Made by a program: the position numbers and the translations under genes
In this document: positions 1 through 7,142 of the stretch, piece after piece
Numbering within the stretch: position 1 is the stretch's first letter
Layout of the letters: every line of letters starts with the position of its first letter
Source: Chania multitudinisentens RB-25
GTDB lineage: Bacteria > Pseudomonadota > Gammaproteobacteria > Enterobacterales > Enterobacteriaceae
Length of the DNA stretch: 64,000 nucleotides
Direction: 5' to 3'
Assembly: GCF_000520015.2 (NCBI RefSeq)
Contig: NZ_CP007044.2
Location: 3,844,001-3,908,000 of the forward strand
Notes under the pieces: model-generated
The model's database searches: none
What the model was told of the DNA's origin: nothing
The model's input: the letters and a program-made list of their open reading frames with translations, nothing else

Positions 1-235
1 ACTATATAGACACTCACGGCAAAAGGAAATAACCCAACCGCTTGGCCCCAACCTTCTAGCGCTAGTTACCCCTGGTCAGGCTGGCCAAAATCATCGCCAA
101 CAGCTTGATAAGACGTCGCTGATAATCGATATTCGATTAATAAACTGCGCCAAGGAAAGATTGCAAAAAGTACCCCCTCCCAACAAACCACTTACTTCTT
201 ACTGCTCTCACACCTGTCAAAATCATCTACCCCAT
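1..235. other. Gene-free AT-rich stretch
   Basis: No open frame here has a ribosome binding site or a protein-like composition. A 68-codon frame from 161 is rich in Pro, Ser and Cys and matches nothing I recognise, so I treat it as chance. Any gene to the left lies outside the window. Confidence 0.5.
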
Positions 236-345
236 CACCTTTCAAGTTGCCGGGTTATTAACCGCTTTCATTCACCCAACTCATTAAATTACCCCAACGC
301 CTTGGGCTTATTCAGTTCTCGCCTATCTGCATCCTGGAATCTGCT
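236..345. repeat. Degenerate ERIC-like intergenic repeat
   Basis: The stretch begins CTTTCAAGTTGC, contains TTCATTCACCC followed by an imperfect palindromic centre (ACCCCAACGCCTTGGGC), and ends GCCTATCTGCATCCTGGAA. This order of blocks resembles the enterobacterial repetitive intergenic consensus (ERIC/IRU) family, but with many mismatches. It lies between genes, as such elements do. Family membership is from memory of the consensus and needs an alignment. Confidence 0.4.
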
Positions 346-535
346 GAATATAATCTGTTATGCCTGATTTTCACAAAAACTGTCTCTATCAATACCCAGC
401 CCGTGACTTAATATTCACTTTCACTTATTAATCAAGCAACTTTCCTCCAGCCCTGAAAGTTGAGTTTTATTGTAATTATCACCTGTAAAAATATGGAACT
501 AGACTTTCAAACCATTACATAAAAGGAACGCCTCT

Positions 536-1006
536 ATGTTGAAAAAAGCATATTTTGCCATCATAGCGTCAATGTTTATTTTTGGAGTGACATCAGCAGC
601 AGAAAAAAACATAACAGCGGGAAGCAATGTACACTTTTTTGATTCTGGAAAGTTTGCAGGCCTTCCTTTTTCCGATGGTGTGAAAGTTGGTAATATACTT
701 TTCCTTTCTGGCGAGATCGCCTCTGAAAAACAAGCGGATAATTCTTTTAAGGTTATTCCTGGTGGAATCAAAGCAGAAACAAAAAAGATTTTTGAGAACA
801 TTCAGTCATCCCTGGCTGCAAAGGGATATGAAATGAAAGATATCGTGAAATGTACCGTCATGTTAGCTGACATGTCTGAATGGGCTGAATTCAACGAAGT
901 TTATAAAACTTTTTTTAGCAAACCTTACCCTGCACGCAGTGCTTTCGGTGTCAATGGCCTGGCACTGGGAGCCAAAGCGGAAGTGGAATGTATCGCTGCA
1001 AAATAG
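536..1006 (+). CDS. Periplasmic RidA-family (YjgF/YER057c/UK114) protein
   Basis: The 156-residue protein starts with a Sec-type signal peptide (two lysines, a hydrophobic stretch, then TSA-AEK, predicted cleavage near residue 21), followed by a full RidA fold. The PARSAFGV motif with Arg134 and Glu149 matches the Arg and Glu pair that binds the imine or carboxylate in RidA deaminases. Canonical RidA is cytosolic, about 128 residues long, and hydrolyses reactive enamines and imines made by PLP enzymes. Here the signal peptide suggests export, so the substrate is probably different. The start has AAAAGGAACG upstream. The gene stands alone, with 500 bases of non-coding DNA before it and about 800 after. 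It could also be an inactive ligand-binding member of the family. Family assignment is firm; function is unknown. Confidence 0.85.
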   Translation: MLKKAYFAIIASMFIFGVTSAAEKNITAGSNVHFFDSGKFAGLPFSDGVKVGNILFLSGEIASEKQADNSFKVIPGGIKAETKKIFENIQSSLAAKGYEMKDIVKCTVMLADMSEWAEFNEVYKTFFSKPYPARSAFGVNGLALGAKAEVECIAAK

Positions 1007-1407
1007 CCCAGGTACAATACCTCATCCGTATCAGCCTCAAACAAGCACGCCGATACGGATGAAGGTTGCGCACTGCACACGCCTGTTCTGAGAAAGTTTC
1101 GAGTGTTTAGTTTACATAGAAAAGAATACTGCAAGCGGGAGCAAGCAGTAATGTGCGAGCGTAGGATACACCGGCCAAACAACATCAGTATCACTACCCT
1201 TTTTATCTTACCAGTGTATCAATGAAGTATGAACTTAGTACATCCAGCGAGCCCATTCCATTTAACGATAAATTAACAATGATAATGTGGTTAACTTCAT
1301 TTGGATGAAATACAATCAATTTCGTCATGTAATTCTATGGCACCCGAGCAGCAAATCTTAACTCGGAACACAATCACTACATTTAACTGTCGATACATTA
1401 AAGGGTT

Positions 1408-1604
1408 ATGACTGTCATAGATGGTATTTCGATTTTTCACTTAATAATATTGCTCTTGTTTGTTGCCCCGCTTATTTTACCACTTTTTTCTCGCGTGTTC
1501 ATGGCTCAGAAAAAGCCCTGTGGTTTCTATTTTCATTCTTGGCTAGCTGGCTCGGCTATTTTGTCTACTATTTTTGCGTAGTTAGAAAAAAAAAAAGCAG
1601 TTAA
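1408..1604 (+). pseudogene. Small two-helix membrane protein gene, apparently frameshifted
   Basis: An ATG at 1408 follows AAAGGG and opens a 57-codon frame whose first half (FHLIILLLFVAPLILPLF) is a clear membrane helix, but whose end is unconvincing. In the frame one base back, the region from 1503 to a TAA at 1602 reads ALWFLFSFLASWLGYFVYYF and then a run of basic residues, a second helix with a positive tail as in many small inner-membrane proteins. The two halves join if the T6 run at 1484-1489 had one more T, giving about 65 residues with two helices. So this is either a one-base deletion, a sequencing error in a homopolymer, or a slippery site. No family name can be given. Confidence 0.5.
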
Positions 1605-1788
1605 AAAGTATCGCCTTCTGAATCTCATTTTCTCCTTCAATACTTATAATAATTACGCTTGCCAAGATAGTGTTAAACAAGCTCCGTAAGCGTAAAAAAG
1701 ATAACATCATTAATACATTGCCGATCGGTTTTACTGATACCCACCAGAAACCTAGCCGGACATTGAGTATCCCCAACCATATCGCAGA
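1605..1788. other. Spacer, no gene seen
   Basis: AT-rich DNA. A 64-codon reverse frame here has no start signal and overlaps the end of the small membrane gene, so it is probably chance. The rest of the 1007-1407 gap is also without a recognisable gene or signal. Confidence 0.5.
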
Positions 1789-1814
1789 AAAAAGGCCGCA
1801 GATGCGGCCTTTTT
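1789..1814 (-). terminator. Rho-independent terminator of the pheST-ihfA operon
   Basis: A perfect inverted repeat AAAAAGGCCGCA-ga-TGCGGCCTTTTT lies 14 bases after the ihfA stop. Read on the minus strand it is a GC-rich stem followed by a T run. The flanking A and T runs would let it work in both directions. Confidence 0.85.
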
Positions 1815-1827
1815 AGTTTTATGCAAC

Positions 1828-2124
1828 CTACTCTTTCGGGCTTGCGTTCTCTACCCGGCTTTTCAGTTTTTGCCCCGGACGGAAAGTGACCACGCGGCGC
1901 GCCGTAATCGGAATGTCCTCACCGGTTTTCGGGTTGCGTCCCGGACGTTGGTTCTTGTCACGCAAATCAAAATTACCAAAACCTGACAGTTTTACCTGCT
2001 CACCGTTTTCTAGAGCCCGTCGTACCTCTTCAAAAAACAGTTCTACCAGATCTTTGGCATCCCGTTTGCTAAGCCCTAGCTTCTCAAACAGGTGTTCTGA
2101 CATTTCAGCTTTAGTAAGCGCCAT
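1828..2124 (-). CDS. ihfA: Integration host factor subunit alpha
   Basis: IhfA pairs with IhfB to make IHF, the nucleoid protein that bends DNA sharply at specific sites and takes part in transcription, replication and recombination. The 98 residues cover the whole HU/IHF fold. The beta-arm that enters the minor groove is intact, with RPGRNPKTGE carrying the conserved proline that intercalates between bases. The start MALTKAEM matches the family. It is the last gene of the pheS-pheT-ihfA unit, only four bases after pheT, and is followed by a strong terminator. This is the standard enterobacterial arrangement. Confidence 0.98.
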   Translation of the reverse strand: MALTKAEMSEHLFEKLGLSKRDAKDLVELFFEEVRRALENGEQVKLSGFGNFDLRDKNQRPGRNPKTGEDIPITARRVVTFRPGQKLKSRVENASPKE

Positions 2125-2128
2125 AGGT

Positions 2129-4516
2129 TCAATCCCTCAAGGATGCTTGGAATCGCTGCTTTAGAGCCTCTACACATTTTGCAACGGTAGCGGCAATCTC
2201 CTCTTCTTCCAGTGTACGAGCGGTATCCTGCAATACCAGACTGATAGCCAGGCTCTTGTAACCCTCTGCTACGCCCTTGCCACGGTACACATCAAACAAG
2301 TTTACGCCAACTACCTGATTTACGCCAACTTTCTTACACTCTGCCAAAATATCTTCTGCGGCGATGTTTTCAGCAACAACAACCGCAATATCACGACGGT
2401 TTGCAGGGAAGCGAGAAATTTCACGCGCTTGAGGCACGGCGCGGGTTGCGACCTTATTCCACTCCAGTTCAAACACCACCGTACGGCTGTTAAGATCCAG
2501 TTTACGCTCAAGTTCTGGGTGAATAACACCGATGAAACCTACGCGTTCACCGTGCAAATAAATTGCCGCACTTTGCCCTGGGTGGAGGGCCGAATGGGCC
2601 TCTGCCTTGAACTGAATTTCAGATAATTGGCCCGTCAGCTCAAGCACAGACTCCAGATCCCCTTTCAAATCATAGAAGTCCACCGGTTTTTTTGCCAGAT
2701 CCCAATGTTCATCATGGGTATGCCCGGCAATGACGCCAGACAGCATGACGTCCTGACGGATACCCAGATTTGCCGTAGTATCAGGCACAAAGCGCAGGCC
2801 ACTTTCGAACAGGCGTACACGGGATTGTTGACGATTCTGGTTATACACCACCGCAGATAGCAACCCCGTCCACAGCGACAGGCGCATTGCAGACATTTCT
2901 ACCGAGATTGGGCTTGGCAGGATCAGCGCTTCTTCACCTGGATGTAACAGCGCCTGTATTTTCGGATCGACAAAACTGTAGGTAATCGCTTCCTGGAAAC
3001 CGTGATCAACCAACATGTTTTTTGCACACTTCAGCGCCAGATCGGATTCACGATGTTGGGTCATTACCAGATCGGCACGCACAGGGATATCTGGAATATT
3101 GTTGTAGCCGTACACTCGGGCCACTTCTTCTACCAGATCTTCTTCGATCTCCATATCGAAACGCCAGCTTGGTGCAACTGCCAGCCAGTTGTTGCCCTGT
3201 TCAGTCACCTGGCAGCCAAGGCGGCGCAAAATATCGCTCACCTGCTCAGTTGGCACCACATGGCCAATCAGACGATCCAGCTTTTCGCGGCGTAATGTGA
3301 TAGAGGCACGTTTTGGCAACGCATTCTCATCAGTCACATCAATAATAGGCCCGGCCTGACCACCACAGATTTCAAGCAACAAACGTGTTGCCCGCTCCAT
3401 GGCTTTATATTGCAACGCCGGGTCCACACCGCGCTCGTAACGGTGAGAGGCATCAGTATGCAGGCCATGACGGCGGGCACGACCGGTAATTGATAGCGGG
3501 CTGAAGAATGCGCATTCCAGCAATACGTTCTGGGTTTCACCGTTCACACCGGAGTGTTCACCGCCAAAAATGCCCCCCATCGCCAACGCTTTATGATGAT
3601 CGGCGATCACTAGGGTATCTGCGTTCAATTTGGCTTCGTTGCCATCCAGCAGGCGCAGCGTTTCGTCTTCATTGGCCATGCGCACCACAATCCCACCTTC
3701 AATGCGATTCAGATCGAACGCATGCATGGGTTGGCCCAGCTCCATCAGCACATAGTTGGTGACGTCCACCACGGCATCAATGGAGCGAATCCCACAGCGG
3801 CGCAGTTTTTCACGCATCCACAACGGTGAAGGCGCTTTCACATTGATGCCCTTCACTACTCGGCCCAGATAACGGGGGCACGCCTGTGGTGCCTCTACAC
3901 GGATTGGCAGGACGTCGTTGATGGTTGCAGCCACCGGGCTCATGTCCGGCTCATCGAGTGGCAATTGGTTCAACACGGCAACATCACGCGCTACACCGAT
4001 AATACCCAGACAATCGGCACGGTTCGGGGTGACGCTGATTTCGATCGTGTTGTCATCAAGCTTTAAATATTCACGAATATCGGTACCAATTGGCGCATCT
4101 TGAGGCAGCTCAATAATGCCGTCGTGATCCTCAGAGATCGCTAATTCGGAAAACGAGCACAACATGCCTTCCGAGGGTTCACCACGCAGCTTGGCCGCTT
4201 TAATTTTAAAATCACCTGGTAATACCGCACCAACGGTAGCAACGGCAACTTTTAGGCCAGCACGGCAGTTTGGTGCACCACAAACGATGTCCAACAGGCG
4301 ATCGCCACCGACATCAACCTTTGTTACGCGCAATTTGTCGGCGTTAGGATGCTGCCCACACTCCATGACATGGCCGACCACCACACCGTTGAAGGCACCG
4401 GCAACGGATTCGACGCCGTCCACTTCCAGGCCAGCCATGGTGATTTGATCGGATAATGCTTCACTGCTGATGGCCGGGTTTACCCACTCGCGCAACCAGA
4501 GTTCACTGAATTTCAT
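2129..4516 (-). CDS. pheT: Phenylalanyl-tRNA synthetase beta chain
   Basis: PheT is the large subunit of the (alpha-beta)2 enzyme that charges tRNA-Phe; it binds the tRNA and edits mischarged tyrosine. At 795 residues it is the same length as the E. coli protein. From the N-terminus it shows the EMAP/OB-like tRNA-binding domain (about residues 39-148, with GHVMECGQHPNADKL), the B3/B4 editing region, B5 (around 400-475), the catalytic-like core and a C-terminal FDX-ACB anticodon-binding domain (last 95 residues, with SRFPANRRDIAVVV). It follows pheS by 14 bases and precedes ihfA by four, so the three are cotranscribed and share pheM attenuation. Confidence 0.98.
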   Translation of the reverse strand: MKFSELWLREWVNPAISSEALSDQITMAGLEVDGVESVAGAFNGVVVGHVMECGQHPNADKLRVTKVDVGGDRLLDIVCGAPNCRAGLKVAVATVGAVLPGDFKIKAAKLRGEPSEGMLCSFSELAISEDHDGIIELPQDAPIGTDIREYLKLDDNTIEISVTPNRADCLGIIGVARDVAVLNQLPLDEPDMSPVAATINDVLPIRVEAPQACPRYLGRVVKGINVKAPSPLWMREKLRRCGIRSIDAVVDVTNYVLMELGQPMHAFDLNRIEGGIVVRMANEDETLRLLDGNEAKLNADTLVIADHHKALAMGGIFGGEHSGVNGETQNVLLECAFFSPLSITGRARRHGLHTDASHRYERGVDPALQYKAMERATRLLLEICGGQAGPIIDVTDENALPKRASITLRREKLDRLIGHVVPTEQVSDILRRLGCQVTEQGNNWLAVAPSWRFDMEIEEDLVEEVARVYGYNNIPDIPVRADLVMTQHRESDLALKCAKNMLVDHGFQEAITYSFVDPKIQALLHPGEEALILPSPISVEMSAMRLSLWTGLLSAVVYNQNRQQSRVRLFESGLRFVPDTTANLGIRQDVMLSGVIAGHTHDEHWDLAKKPVDFYDLKGDLESVLELTGQLSEIQFKAEAHSALHPGQSAAIYLHGERVGFIGVIHPELERKLDLNSRTVVFELEWNKVATRAVPQAREISRFPANRRDIAVVVAENIAAEDILAECKKVGVNQVVGVNLFDVYRGKGVAEGYKSLAISLVLQDTARTLEEEEIAATVAKCVEALKQRFQASLRD

Positions 4517-4530
4517 GTGATATTCCCGCC

Positions 4531-5514
4531 TTACTTAAACTGTTTGAGGAAACGCAGATCGTTTTCGAAGAACGCGCGTAAATCAGTGACACCGTAACGT
4601 AGCATCGTCAAACGCTCCATCCCCATGCCAAAGGCAAAGCCAGAGTAAACCTCTGGATCAATACCAACATTGCGCAGTACGTTCGGGTGCACCATGCCAC
4701 AACCCAGCACTTCCAGCCATTTGCCGTTTTTCCCCATTACATCGACTTCTGCTGAAGGTTCAGTGAAGGGAAAATAAGAAGGACGGAAACGCACCTGTAA
4801 ATCTTCTTCAAAGAAGTTGTTCAGGAAATCATGCAGTGTTCCTTTCAAATTGGTAAAACTGATGTCTTTATCAACAATCAAGCCTTCCATTTGATGGAAC
4901 ATTGGCGTATGTGTTTGATCGTAATCGTTACGATAAACACGGCCGGGTGCAATAATGCGGATTGGCGGTTGCTGGTTCTTCATGGTACGGATCTGCACGC
5001 CAGAAGTTTGAGTGCGCAGAAGGCGGGTGGCATCAAACCAGAAAGTATCGTGATCGGCACGCGCCGGGTGATGGGCGGGAATATTCAGAGCGTCAAAGTT
5101 GTGATAGTCATCTTCGATTTCCGGGCCGGTTTCGACGGAGAAACCCAGTTCGCCGAAGAATGTTTCAATACGGTCAATCGTGCGAGTGACAGGATGCAGG
5201 CCACCATTTTCCAAGCGACGGCCTGGCAGCGAAACATCGATGGTCTCAGTCGCCAAGCGTGCGTTCAATACGGCTGACTCCATCGCGTTCTTACGCGCAT
5301 TCAGCGCGTCCTGCACCTCCTGTTTGGCTTGGTTGATCACCGCTCCGGCGGCCGGGCGTTCTTCCGCTGGCACTTCACGCAGTGACTGCATCTGCAAGGT
5401 AAAATGGCCTTTCTTGCCTAAATATTCGACGCGTACCAAATCCAACGCGACAACATCCTGGGCATCTTCTACGGCTGCCTTAGCTTTGGCAACCAGCTCT
5501 GCGAGATCTGGCAT
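4531..5514 (-). CDS. pheS: Phenylalanyl-tRNA synthetase alpha chain
   Basis: PheS is the catalytic subunit, joining phenylalanine to ATP and then to tRNA-Phe in the cytosol. Its 327 residues equal the E. coli length. The N-terminal coiled-coil arm (residues 1-85) that contacts tRNA is followed by the class II core: motif 2 appears as GRVYRNDYDQTHTPMFHQ and motif 3 as GFAFGMGMERLTMLRYG. The start chosen (MPDLAELV) has AGGAAAG upstream on the minus strand. About 215 bases separate it from the pheM leader peptide, whose attenuator controls readthrough into pheS-pheT-ihfA. Confidence 0.98.
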   Translation of the reverse strand: MPDLAELVAKAKAAVEDAQDVVALDLVRVEYLGKKGHFTLQMQSLREVPAEERPAAGAVINQAKQEVQDALNARKNAMESAVLNARLATETIDVSLPGRRLENGGLHPVTRTIDRIETFFGELGFSVETGPEIEDDYHNFDALNIPAHHPARADHDTFWFDATRLLRTQTSGVQIRTMKNQQPPIRIIAPGRVYRNDYDQTHTPMFHQMEGLIVDKDISFTNLKGTLHDFLNNFFEEDLQVRFRPSYFPFTEPSAEVDVMGKNGKWLEVLGCGMVHPNVLRNVGIDPEVYSGFAFGMGMERLTMLRYGVTDLRAFFENDLRFLKQFK

Positions 5515-5655
5515 TGCTTTCCTCTTCCTCTGGCCCTAACGGCCCGCTAAGTCATGGTTGGTTATTATTCGAATACGCCTTCGGGCTCATCTTCAATGAA
5601 TTACAAACGGTGGCTAACAACGCTACAGCTTGAAAAACAAAGAGATAGCCAGAAA

Positions 5656-5683
5656 CAAAAAAGCCTCCACTAAGGGAGGCTTC
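5656..5683 (-). terminator. pheST attenuator terminator with competing antiterminator
   Basis: On the minus strand AAGCCTCC-CTTAGT-GGAGGCTT is followed by a T run, a Rho-independent terminator between pheM and pheS. The upstream arm AAGCCTCC (5675-5682) can pair instead with GGAGGCTT at about 5718-5725, next to the pheM stop, which would free the transcript from termination. A ribosome stalled on the phenylalanine codons of pheM favours the second pairing. This is the classic phe attenuation design, read here directly from the sequence. Confidence 0.9.
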
Positions 5684-5728
5684 GGCGCTACTTTCCGTTT
5701 CTTTTCTTACGCGCAAAGCCTCCTGAAA

Positions 5729-5773
5729 TCAGGCGCTAAAGTAAAAAAAGAAACGGAAAATAGCAGCGTGCAT
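5729..5773 (-). CDS. pheM: pheST operon leader peptide
   Basis: A 14-residue frame encodes MHAAIFRFFFYFSA, with five phenylalanines in eight positions (FRFFFYF). It differs from the E. coli leader as I recall it at only a couple of positions. It senses charged tRNA-Phe: when phenylalanine is short the ribosome stalls on the Phe codons and the downstream terminator cannot form, so pheS, pheT and ihfA are transcribed. It is not known to act as a protein. Confidence 0.95.
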   Translation of the reverse strand: MHAAIFRFFFYFSA

Positions 5774-5860
5774 GCTTGCATTACCTTGTCGATTGATTGA
5801 CAACCAGTGATATAGCGGAAGCCAATAAAAGTCAATATTTGTATTTTAAAAACAACGATT

Positions 5861-5884
5861 AAAAGAGGGAGCAAGCTCCCTCTT
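5861..5884 (-). terminator. Terminator after rplT
   Basis: On the minus strand AAGAGGGAGC-TT-GCTCCCTCTT is followed by TTAATC, eight bases after the rplT stop. It would separate the ribosomal-protein transcript from the pheM leader, letting part of the transcription pass to pheST as in E. coli. Confidence 0.8.
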
Positions 5885-5892
5885 CGCCTTTC

Positions 5893-6249
5893 TTACGCCA
5901 GAGCTGCTTTCGCTTTCTCAACCAGCGCGCCAAAGGCCACTTTGTCGAATACTGCGATATCAGCCAGGATCTTACGGTCAATTTCAATAGAGGCTTTTTT
6001 CAGGCCGTTAATGAATTTGCTGTAAGACAAGCCATTCTGACGAGCAGCAGCGTTGATACGTGCAATCCACAGCTGACGGAACTGACGCTTACGTTGACGA
6101 CGGTCACGGTAAGCATACTGGCCTGCTTTGATTACTGCCTGGAAGGCAACACGATAGACGCGCGAACGGGCACCGTAGTAACCTTTCGCCTGCTTCATAA
6201 TTTTTTTGTGACGTGCGCGTGCAATTACACCACGTTTTACGCGAGCCAT
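5893..6249 (-). CDS. rplT: 50S ribosomal protein L20
   Basis: L20 binds 23S rRNA early in large-subunit assembly and, in E. coli, represses its own operon by binding the rpmI leader. The 118 residues match the E. coli length. The basic extended N-terminus (MARVKRGVIARARHKKIM) and the globular RNA-binding C-terminus (from about residue 60) are both present. It lies 43 bases after rpmI in the infC-rpmI-rplT unit. Confidence 0.98.
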   Translation of the reverse strand: MARVKRGVIARARHKKIMKQAKGYYGARSRVYRVAFQAVIKAGQYAYRDRRQRKRQFRQLWIARINAAARQNGLSYSKFINGLKKASIEIDRKILADIAVFDKVAFGALVEKAKAALA

Positions 6250-6292
6250 ATGCTCTCTCCTAAAGTCTTATTCTTGATTCAAAAAATAGGGC

Positions 6293-6490
6293 TTATGCGT
6301 ACGGCAGGCACGCAGTTACCAGGACCAGATCGTTCTTAGACACCATGCCTTTCGGGCGCAGGTGACGTTTACGTTTGGTTGCTTTTTTGGTCAGAATATG
6401 ACGCAGGTTAGCATGTTTACGCTTAAAACCACCGCTGCCGGTTTTTTTGAAGCGCTTGGCTGCACCACGTACAGTTTTAATTTTTGGCAT
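6293..6490 (-). CDS. rpmI: 50S ribosomal protein L35
   Basis: L35 is a small basic protein of the large subunit. The frame could extend five codons upstream, but the start MPKIKTVRGAAKRFKK gives the standard 65 residues and matches the family exactly. Runs of Lys and Arg (KKATKRKRHLRPKG) contact rRNA. It sits between infC and rplT, in the order conserved across Enterobacterales, where L20 represses translation at the rpmI start. Confidence 0.98.
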   Translation of the reverse strand: MPKIKTVRGAAKRFKKTGSGGFKRKHANLRHILTKKATKRKRHLRPKGMVSKNDLVLVTACLPYA

Positions 6491-6542
6491 GTTAATTAAA
6501 TCCACTTCGCATTGTTAAACAACGAATCAGTGAGGCGAATAA

Positions 6543-6572
6543 AACCCACACACGCTTGCACGGCGTGGGTTC
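6543..6572 (-). promoter_or_regulatory. Hairpin between infC and rpmI
   Basis: An imperfect inverted repeat with outer arms AACCCAC and GTGGGTT around a CTTGCA loop lies just after the infC stop. There is no long T run. It may be part of the L20-responsive structure described upstream of rpmI in E. coli, or a weak attenuator. The role is inferred from position. Confidence 0.45.
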
Positions 6573-6587
6573 GATTACTTGGAAGCC

Positions 6588-7139
6588 TTACTGTTTCTTC
6601 TTGGGTGCGAGCACCATAATCATCTGACGGCCTTCGATCTTCGTAGGGAAGGATTCGACCACTGCCAGATCAATATCTTCACACAAATCTTTACGGACGC
6701 GGTTAAGCACTTCCATACCGATCTGCTGGTGCGCCATTTCACGCCCACGGAACCGCAGGGTGATTTTGGCTTTATCGCCATCTTCCAGAAAGCGAATCAG
6801 GTTGCGTAGTTTGACCTGATAGTCGCCATCATCGGTGCCAGGACGGAATTTGATTTCCTTAACCTGGATAACTTTTTGCTTCTTCTTCTGTTCTTTGGTC
6901 GACTTGCTCTTCTCGTAGAGGAATTTGCCGTAATCCATGATTCGGCAAACTGGCGGTTCGGCATTTGGGCTGATTTCTACTAAATCGACGCCCGCTTCCT
7001 CAGCTTTTTCAAGAGCTTCATTCAGACTGACAATACCAATCTGCTCGCCATCGACGCCGGTTAGGCGAACTTCTTGCGCGCGAATTTCTCTGTTAATGCG
7101 ATTTGGACGCGCCGGTTGAACTCGTTTTCCGCCTTTAAT
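6588..7139 (-). CDS. infC: Translation initiation factor IF-3 (ATT start codon)
   Basis: IF-3 binds the 30S subunit, keeps it apart from 50S and rejects non-canonical start codons. The first ATG in frame (6938) would leave only the C-terminal half. Reading upstream to an ATT at 7139-7137 restores the N-domain (KGGKRVQPARPNRINREIRA) and gives 183 residues. GGAGGAATAAAGT precedes the ATT. infC of E. coli also starts at ATU, which lets IF-3 repress its own translation, so the rare start is a regulatory feature. There is a three-residue enlargement around VRKDLCEDIDLAV relative to E. coli. The gene begins three bases after the thrS stop. Confidence 0.97.
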   Translation of the reverse strand: MKGGKRVQPARPNRINREIRAQEVRLTGVDGEQIGIVSLNEALEKAEEAGVDLVEISPNAEPPVCRIMDYGKFLYEKSKSTKEQKKKQKVIQVKEIKFRPGTDDGDYQVKLRNLIRFLEDGDKAKITLRFRGREMAHQQIGMEVLNRVRKDLCEDIDLAVVESFPTKIEGRQMIMVLAPKKKQ

Positions 7140-7142
7140 ACT

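Noticed and set aside
161..367. Small plus-strand frame overlapping the ERIC-like repeat
   Set aside because: Composition and lack of a ribosome site point to chance; it crosses a non-coding repeat.
925..1194. Reverse frame over the end of the ridA-like gene
   Set aside because: Antisense overlap with a supported gene and no start signal.
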